NCBI GenBank assembly: GCA_016869275.1
Contig: VGEO01000005.1
Span: 18,529-82,528, forward strand
DNA from: Alphaproteobacteria bacterium
Lineage (GTDB): Bacteria; Pseudomonadota; Alphaproteobacteria; SHVV01
DNA: 64,000 nt
Direction: 5' to 3'
The notes under the pieces were generated by a model. The model was not told the DNA's origin. It did no database searches and was given only the letters and a program-made list of their open reading frames with translations. Made by a program: the position numbers and the translations under genes. This document shows positions 59,546 through 64,000 of this stretch, in pieces. Every line of letters begins with the position of its first letter. The first letter of the stretch is position 1.

Positions 59546-60285
59546 AGCGCGCCGCACGCCGCGTCGCGATCGTCACCGGCGCCGCGCGCGGGATCGGGCG
59601 TGCGTGCGCCGAGCGCCTGGGCGCTGACGGGTTCGCGATCGTCGCCCTCGATCGCGCGCCGATCCGCTGGCGCGTCGCGCGCGGGTGCGTGCGGCGAGCC
59701 TATGCCTGCGACATCCAGGACGCGGCCCAGGTTCGGCGCACGGTGCGCGCGGTCCTCGCCGACTTCGGTCGCATCGACGTCCTCGTCAACAACGCCGGCG
59801 TCTACCGCGAGGCGCCGGTCGCGCGGACGACCCGCGCCGACATCGACCATGTCTTGGGCGTCAACGTGATCGGCACCATCACCATGACCGCCGCCTGCGT
59901 CGGCGCGCTCAAGAAGTCGAAGGGCGCGATCGTCAATATCTCGTCGGCCTTGTCGTCCCGTCCGTACCCGACGATCTCGCTCTACGTCGCCGCCAAAGGC
60001 GCGATCGAGGCCTACACCCGGGCACTCGCGGTTGAGTTGGCGCCGGCCGGGGTACGGGCGAACGCCGTGCTCCCGGGCCTCATCAAGACCGACATGTTCA
60101 AGACCGTCGGTTACGACGATGCCTTCATCGCCGCCGAGATCGCCAAGTGGAGCAAGCTCTATCCGCTGGGGCGGGTCGGCGAGCCCCGAGACATCGCCGC
60201 CGCGGTCGCCTATATCGCCTCGTCCAAGGCGGCGTGGATGACTGGCGCGATGTGGCCGGTCGAGGGCGGGAAGCTCGTCGCGTAG
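59542..60285 (+). CDS. Short-chain dehydrogenase/reductase
   Basis: 247 residues. Nucleotide motif VTGAARGIGRACAERL, NNAG loop, catalytic Ser (ISSALSSR) and YVAAK. The PGLIKTDMF loop and the end WMTGAMWPVEGGKL are standard for SDR fold enzymes. Together with the upstream cupin it forms a two-gene unit. Substrate unknown. Confidence 0.88.
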   Translation: MKRAARRVAIVTGAARGIGRACAERLGADGFAIVALDRAPIRWRVARGCVRRAYACDIQDAAQVRRTVRAVLADFGRIDVLVNNAGVYREAPVARTTRADIDHVLGVNVIGTITMTAACVGALKKSKGAIVNISSALSSRPYPTISLYVAAKGAIEAYTRALAVELAPAGVRANAVLPGLIKTDMFKTVGYDDAFIAAEIAKWSKLYPLGRVGEPRDIAAAVAYIASSKAAWMTGAMWPVEGGKLVA

Positions 60286-60292
60286 GCCGGCG

Positions 60293-61558
60293 CTATTCCG
60301 GCGCCCGCGCGACCGGCGCGCCCATCAGCTCGCAATAGTTCTTCCAGAAGCCGCGTACCGCGACTTCGGTGATGACGGTGGTCTGATCCTCGATCGGGCC
60401 CTTGCCGCCGATCTCGATCACCGAATGCGACGTGCGCTCGCGCTTGATGCCCTGCTGTGCCAGCCGCCCGACCTCGCCATCTTCCATCGAGACGACGCCG
60501 CCCGGGCCGGCCAGGTTGTTCTGCTTCAACCGCGCCAGGCGGAGCGTCGGGGAATCGTCGGTATAGCCGAACACGGTCCAGAACAGCTCGAACTCGGCGG
60601 CGCTTCTCGGCCGCACCTGGCGGGTCGCGAGCGTGTTCGCGAACTGCTGGAACACCGATGACGGGAAAAACGACAGGAACTCGGACGATATGTTGTCGTT
60701 CCACTCGTTCGTGTAGTCGACGATCGACGCATCGTTGAGCTTCAAAGTCGCGTTATAGGGCGTGAAGCCCTCGTAGCCGTTAGCAGCGTCTTCCTCGGTG
60801 TCGGTGTCGAGGTAGCCGTAATGGACCTCGTGGCGGCGCTTCTTGTCCATCGACGAGCCGCCGGCTTGGGTGTTGCGCCACAGCCCGAACGTGGTCGGCA
60901 CCTGGTGCAAGAGCCCGGCGTGGTTCGCGTCCTTCAGGTTCTCGAGGTAGAGCTTCCAATTAGCCGGGATGCGCTGGCGCATGTAGCCGATGATCTCGAT
61001 CGGCTTGTGGAACATGCGATCCAGGTAGGCGAGCGATACCGTGTCGGCATAGTCCTCGAACGGCTCGGTATCGTCGCGGAAGGTGACGAAGACGACGCCG
61101 CGATAGGCTGCGACGCGAAGCGTCTCGAGCCCGTGGTCGGCCAAGTCGAATGAAGGCGGCATACCGCCCTTGCCCCTGAGGCCGCGGCGGAACGGCACCC
61201 CGATCAGGTTGCCCTGCGTGTCGTAGCACCAGTGGTGATAGACGCAGGTGAAATCCTTGGTATTGCCGCCCTGGCCGCGCACCAGCAGCGTCCCGCGATG
61301 GGCGCACCGGTTGACGAACGCGTGGACCGAGCCGTCGTCGGCCCGCGTCACCACGATCGGCGTCTCGCCGACGTAGGAGGTTCGGAAGTCGCCGGCGTTG
61401 GGGAGTTCGGCTTCGAGTGCGACGTTGATCCAGATCGGACCCCGGAATATCCGCTCCTGCTCCTCCGCGAAGATCGCCCGGTCGGTGAAGACCCCGTACG
61501 GTACACGGCTGAAGTCAGTGGCCGGCCAAGTAAGCCCGTGCCAAACGTTGGGATGCAT
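60293..61558 (-). CDS. Rieske oxygenase alpha subunit
   Basis: 421 residues. Rieske ligands are in CAHRG and CVYHHW. Iron site ENLKDANHAGLLH. It is similar along the whole length to the gene at 50986, including the DFSRVPYGVFTDRAIFAEEQ opening and the closing VRGFWKNYCELMG-like end, so the two are paralogues. The start at 61558 lies at the edge of a hairpin region. No beta subunit is adjacent here. Confidence 0.87.
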   Translation of the reverse strand: MHPNVWHGLTWPATDFSRVPYGVFTDRAIFAEEQERIFRGPIWINVALEAELPNAGDFRTSYVGETPIVVTRADDGSVHAFVNRCAHRGTLLVRGQGGNTKDFTCVYHHWCYDTQGNLIGVPFRRGLRGKGGMPPSFDLADHGLETLRVAAYRGVVFVTFRDDTEPFEDYADTVSLAYLDRMFHKPIEIIGYMRQRIPANWKLYLENLKDANHAGLLHQVPTTFGLWRNTQAGGSSMDKKRRHEVHYGYLDTDTEEDAANGYEGFTPYNATLKLNDASIVDYTNEWNDNISSEFLSFFPSSVFQQFANTLATRQVRPRSAAEFELFWTVFGYTDDSPTLRLARLKQNNLAGPGGVVSMEDGEVGRLAQQGIKRERTSHSVIEIGGKGPIEDQTTVITEVAVRGFWKNYCELMGAPVARAPE

Positions 61559-61604
61559 GTCCCCCCGCTCCCTCGGATGTTGACGGCGGCGCTTAGCCTA
61601 GCCC

Positions 61605-61643
61605 AAAAATAGAGCGCGGGGCCAGGGAGGGCTGGCCCCGCGC
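61605..61643 (-). terminator. Strong intrinsic terminator upstream of the Rieske gene
   Basis: The 12-base perfect arms GCGCGGGGCCAG (61614-61625) and CTGGCCCCGCGC (61632-61643) have a 6-base loop. On the minus strand the stem is followed by CTCTATTTTTGG. It should end transcription from the DUF6356-like gene, or act as an attenuator in front of the oxygenase gene. Confidence 0.7.
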
Positions 61644-61682
61644 AGAGCCCGCAGAGGGGGAGGGAAGGGCCGTCTGCGGGTA

Positions 61683-61874
61683 CTAGCGTCGGGCTCGGTT
61701 CGTCACCATCCGACCGTGCAATTGGGCGATCCTACGGTTCGCGGTCTGGGTGCAGAGCCACGGAAACACTGCACGAACCGCACAAGCGCCGCCGGCAAGG
61801 AAGAGGGCGCCGGCAAATTTAAACTCCGCCGTGAAGTGCATGCCGTAGGTCTCATTGACCAACTCGGGATCCAA
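61683..61874 (-). CDS. DUF6356-like small membrane protein, start uncertain
   Basis: 63 residues if it starts at a TTG (61874-61872). The pattern LVNETYGMHFTAEFKFAG, one hydrophobic helix (GALFLAGGACAVRAVFPWL) and the basic end LHGRMVTNRARR match DUF6356 proteins. An ATG at 61892 lies in frame 18 bases upstream, but TAG at codon 5 (61880-61878) interrupts it. The extended version fits the usual family N-terminus better, so the gene may carry an amber codon or use TTG. Function unknown. Confidence 0.5.
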   Translation of the reverse strand: MDPELVNETYGMHFTAEFKFAGALFLAGGACAVRAVFPWLCTQTANRRIAQLHGRMVTNRARR

Positions 61875-62005
61875 GGTCTAGAGCTCAACCATGACGCTTG
61901 AAATAGGGTAGGTTGCATGAAAATTAATTGCGTAATTTCCTTCTCAACGCTTACTGTACGCAAATGGACTCCGATAAAACAACAAAACGTAGAATATTTT
62001 CCTCA

Positions 62006-62464
62006 ATGGACAAGATAGATAGGAAAATTCTTGAGATCATTCAGGAAGATGCTAGCTTGGCGTTGACCGAGATCGCCAAACGGGTCGGGTTGTCGTCGAC
62101 CCCGTGCTGGCGGCGGCTGCAGCGCCTCGAATCGGAAGGGGTAATCCGCCGGCGGGTGACGCTGTTGGACCCGGTCAAGCTCAACGTCGGGGTCACGGTC
62201 TTCGTCGCAGTCCGCACCGATCAGCACAACATCGATTGGGCGTCGCGGTTCGAAGCGGCGGTGCGTCAAATTCCCGAAGTGGTCGAGTTCTTCCGGATGA
62301 GCGGCGATACCGATTATTTGCTCAAGGTCGTCGTCCCCGACATCAACTCCTACGACGGCGTCTATAAGCGCCTGATCAGCAAGGTCGACATCGCCGACGT
62401 CTCGTCGAGCTTTGCGCTCGAGCGGCTGAAGGACACGACCGTCCTGCCGCTCAACTACGTTTGA
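62006..62464 (+). CDS. Lrp/AsnC family transcriptional regulator
   Basis: 152 residues from the ATG at 62006 (MDKIDRKILEIIQEDASL), the family's usual start; frames further upstream run through AT-rich DNA. HTH LTEIAKRVGLSSTPCWRRL and the RAM/ACT-like effector domain (VTVFVAVRTDQHNIDWASRF, GDTDYLLKVVVPDINSYDG). It senses an amino acid and probably controls the FAD oxidase directly downstream (25-base gap). It is also divergent from the DUF6356-like gene, and the roughly 130-base AT-rich gap before it probably holds its promoter. Confidence 0.88.
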   Translation: MDKIDRKILEIIQEDASLALTEIAKRVGLSSTPCWRRLQRLESEGVIRRRVTLLDPVKLNVGVTVFVAVRTDQHNIDWASRFEAAVRQIPEVVEFFRMSGDTDYLLKVVVPDINSYDGVYKRLISKVDIADVSSSFALERLKDTTVLPLNYV

Positions 62465-62489
62465 GGGGGCGTCGCCCGATGGTCATCCG

Positions 62490-63590
62490 ATGAAAGTCGT
62501 GATCGTCGGCGCCGGAATCATGGGACTCGCGACCGCCTGGGCGCTCATCCGGCGCGGCCACGACGTCACCGTGTTTGAACAGGGTCCGGCGCCGAATCCC
62601 CTGGGCGGCTCGGTCGACCGCCACCGCATCATCCGCCACGCCTATGGCGCTGAAGCCGGCTACACGGCGATGATCGATCCGGCGTTCGCGGCCTGGGAGC
62701 GGTTGTGGGCCGATCTAGGCGAGCGGCTCTATGTCGAGACCGGCGTGCTCGCGATCGCACGCGATCCGGCCGGGTGGGCTGAAACATCGAAAAAGACGAT
62801 GCTGGCTGCGGGTGTCGCGCTGCGGGGCTTTTCGGGCGTCGAAGCTGCCGCTCGGTTTCCGCTCTTGCTTGGCAACGGTATCGCCAGCGCGCACCTAACC
62901 GCCACCGGCGGCGTGCTGCTCGCCGATCGAATCGTCGCCGCGCTGGTGCGGATGCTCGGCGATGGCGTGAAAAGCGGACAAGCAGTACGCGCAGTCGATT
63001 CCGACCGCGGGCAGGTGACGCTCGCGAGCGGCGCGAGCGTCGTTGCCGATCAGGTCGTGGTCGCGGCCGGCCCTTGGGTGGCGCGCTTGCTGCCGAGCAT
63101 GGGGCCCCGCGTCACGCCGTCCCGTCAGGTGGTCGTCTATGCCGACCCGCCCGCGCACCTCGCGGCGGCGTGGCGGGCGATGCCGGTCGTGCTCGACCTC
63201 GATCTGACGTCCGGTTTTTATCTGATTCCGCCGGTGCGCGGCTTCCCGCTCAAGCTCGGCGACCACCGGTTTTCGCTAACCGGCGATCCCGACCGCGACC
63301 GCGACGCGACTGCGGACGATACCGCCGCGATCCTCGCCGTCTGCCGCGTGCGGCTCCGCGAGTTCGGCCGCTTCGCGATCGGCGAGGCACATACCTGCTT
63401 CTACGATGTCGAGCCCCAAGAGCGTTTCATCGTCGAGCGGGTCGGCAAGCGCGGCTGGGTCATGAGCGGTTTTTCCGGCCACGGCTTCAAGTTCGGCGCG
63501 CTCTTGGGCGAAACGCTTGCCGCCGCGATCGTCGGCGAGCGCGACTCCGCGGCGGTTGCGTGCTACGCCGCCGGGCGCGGCGGCCCCTAG
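62490..63590 (+). CDS. FAD-dependent amine oxidoreductase (DAO / sarcosine oxidase-like)
   Basis: 366 residues. Dinucleotide-binding motif VVIVGAGIMGLATAWALIRRG, then DRHRIIRHAYG (His-rich segment where sarcosine oxidases hold FAD), and the closing SGFSGHGFKFGALLG. It oxidises a secondary amine or D-amino acid to an imine with O2 or a carrier. The Lrp regulator upstream supports an amino-acid substrate. The C-terminus overlaps the convergent gene by 4 bases. Confidence 0.87.
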   Translation: MKVVIVGAGIMGLATAWALIRRGHDVTVFEQGPAPNPLGGSVDRHRIIRHAYGAEAGYTAMIDPAFAAWERLWADLGERLYVETGVLAIARDPAGWAETSKKTMLAAGVALRGFSGVEAAARFPLLLGNGIASAHLTATGGVLLADRIVAALVRMLGDGVKSGQAVRAVDSDRGQVTLASGASVVADQVVVAAGPWVARLLPSMGPRVTPSRQVVVYADPPAHLAAAWRAMPVVLDLDLTSGFYLIPPVRGFPLKLGDHRFSLTGDPDRDRDATADDTAAILAVCRVRLREFGRFAIGEAHTCFYDVEPQERFIVERVGKRGWVMSGFSGHGFKFGALLGETLAAAIVGERDSAAVACYAAGRGGP

Positions 63591-63997
63591 ACCAGGAACA
63601 CCCAGCGGTCGGCGTCGGCGGTGGTAGCCGCGGCGAAGTCGAGCTTGCGCGGATGGTAGATCTCGATATAGGTGCCTGAGGGGTCTTTGAGGAACATCGC
63701 TTTCTTCGCCGCGTTGTAGACTTCGAACTCGACCTTGACCCCAGCCGCCTCGAGTTTGGCGCTGGCGGCGGCAAAGTCGTCCTCGTTCGGCAACTCGAAC
63801 GGGCAATGGTGCATGCCTTTGGCGCCGTTTGATTGGAAGAGCGCGAGGTCGTGGGCCGAGGCGGTGCCGCGGAAGCAGACGACGCGTTCGCCCCACGGGA
63901 AGTCCTCGTACGCGGCGGGGAAGCCGAGCGCGAAGGCGCGAATCGCGGTCGCCGCTTTTTTACCGGCTCTACCGGCCTGACGCGTCGTCGCAGCCAT
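63587..63997 (-). CDS. Apparent MmcQ/YjbR-VOC chimera
   Basis: 136 residues. Residues about 18-40 (IRAFALGFPAAYEDFPWGERVV) match the N-terminus of MmcQ/YjbR proteins, while from VCFRGTASAHDLALFQ on the protein is the second half of a glyoxalase-type (VOC) domain (MHHCPFELPNEDDFAAASAK and LKDPSGTYIEIYHP). The first beta-alpha-beta-beta-beta module of the VOC fold is absent. This is best read as a fusion by deletion, in frame and with one open reading frame. Activity cannot be assumed. Confidence 0.6.
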   Translation of the reverse strand: MAATTRQAGRAGKKAATAIRAFALGFPAAYEDFPWGERVVCFRGTASAHDLALFQSNGAKGMHHCPFELPNEDDFAAASAKLEAAGVKVEFEVYNAAKKAMFLKDPSGTYIEIYHPRKLDFAAATTADADRWVFLV

Positions 63998-64000
63998 CGA

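Noticed and set aside
1..64000. tRNA, rRNA, prophage, integrase, insertion sequence or CRISPR array
   Set aside because: No cloverleaf, rRNA segment, transposase motif or regular repeat-spacer pattern was recognised by eye; a tool search could still find a divergent tRNA.

Overview
The window is about 64 kb of high-GC (roughly two thirds G+C) DNA, densely packed on both strands, with no rRNA, tRNA, phage, insertion sequence or CRISPR array that I can recognise. Gene style (GTG and TTG starts, ATGA start/stop overlaps, zur-znuCB order, a SoxY/SoxZ/flavocytochrome cluster, an ECF sigma with an EF-hand partner, many Rieske oxygenases, CoA transferase and hydantoinase genes) suggests an alphaproteobacterium, perhaps a Rhodospirillales-like soil or marine heterotroph. 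The lineage is an inference.

Layout. 1-5.9 kb: a broken DUF4062 gene, a SnoaL-like gene, two near-duplicate branched-chain-type binding proteins and an amidohydrolase in one minus-strand run, then an Mpo1-like membrane protein and a small ACT-like gene with a structured leader. 5.9-14.9 kb: a Rieske oxygenase, modABC behind a ModE-like operator, a second Rieske oxygenase, hisI, and zur-znuC-znuB, with a perfect Zur-type palindrome between hisI and zur. 14.9-20 kb: a sulfur amino-acid group (metC, GNAT, sseA, alaX, cysK) and a Nudix hydrolase. 20.1-22.5 kb: three tandem PqqC/CADD-like haem-oxygenase-fold oxidase paralogues sharing a Tyr/Trp-rich C-terminus, the most unusual locus here. 22.6-28.5 kb: an orphan fliG, then hyuA-hyuB-VOC. 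28.5-38.7 kb: a dipeptide ABC operon with an alpha/beta hydrolase, MmgE/PrpD, amidase and SDR. 38.7-42.9 kb: ECF sigma/anti-sigma/EF-hand, and a CoA transferase divergent from a D-hydroxyacid dehydrogenase across a twin-palindrome operator.

42.9-49.7 kb: a sulfur-oxidation operon soxT-soxY-soxZ-fccA-fccB that continues into a nitronate monooxygenase and an amber-interrupted creatininase, with divergent tusA and an SMP-30 gene. 49.7-53.6 kb: two divergent Rieske alpha subunits, a beta subunit and a TauE permease. 53.6-59 kb: a HepT remnant, a second hyuA-hyuB pair, a decayed antitoxin/PIN module, a DUF1761 gene with an in-frame amber codon and a luciferase-like fragment, i.e. a small gene graveyard. 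59-64 kb: cupin, SDR, a fifth Rieske alpha subunit, a DUF6356-like gene, an Lrp regulator with an FAD amine oxidase, and an apparent MmcQ/VOC chimera at the edge.

Two themes run through the region: oxidative catabolism of organic acids, amines, lactams and aromatics (five Rieske alpha subunits, two HyuAB pairs, amidase, CoA transferase, FAD oxidase, binding-protein transporters), and sulfur/metal handling (Sox/Fcc, Cys/Met genes, molybdate and zinc systems). A family of short GC-rich palindromic repeats sits at gene ends and has been captured as coding or ribosome-binding sequence at three sites.
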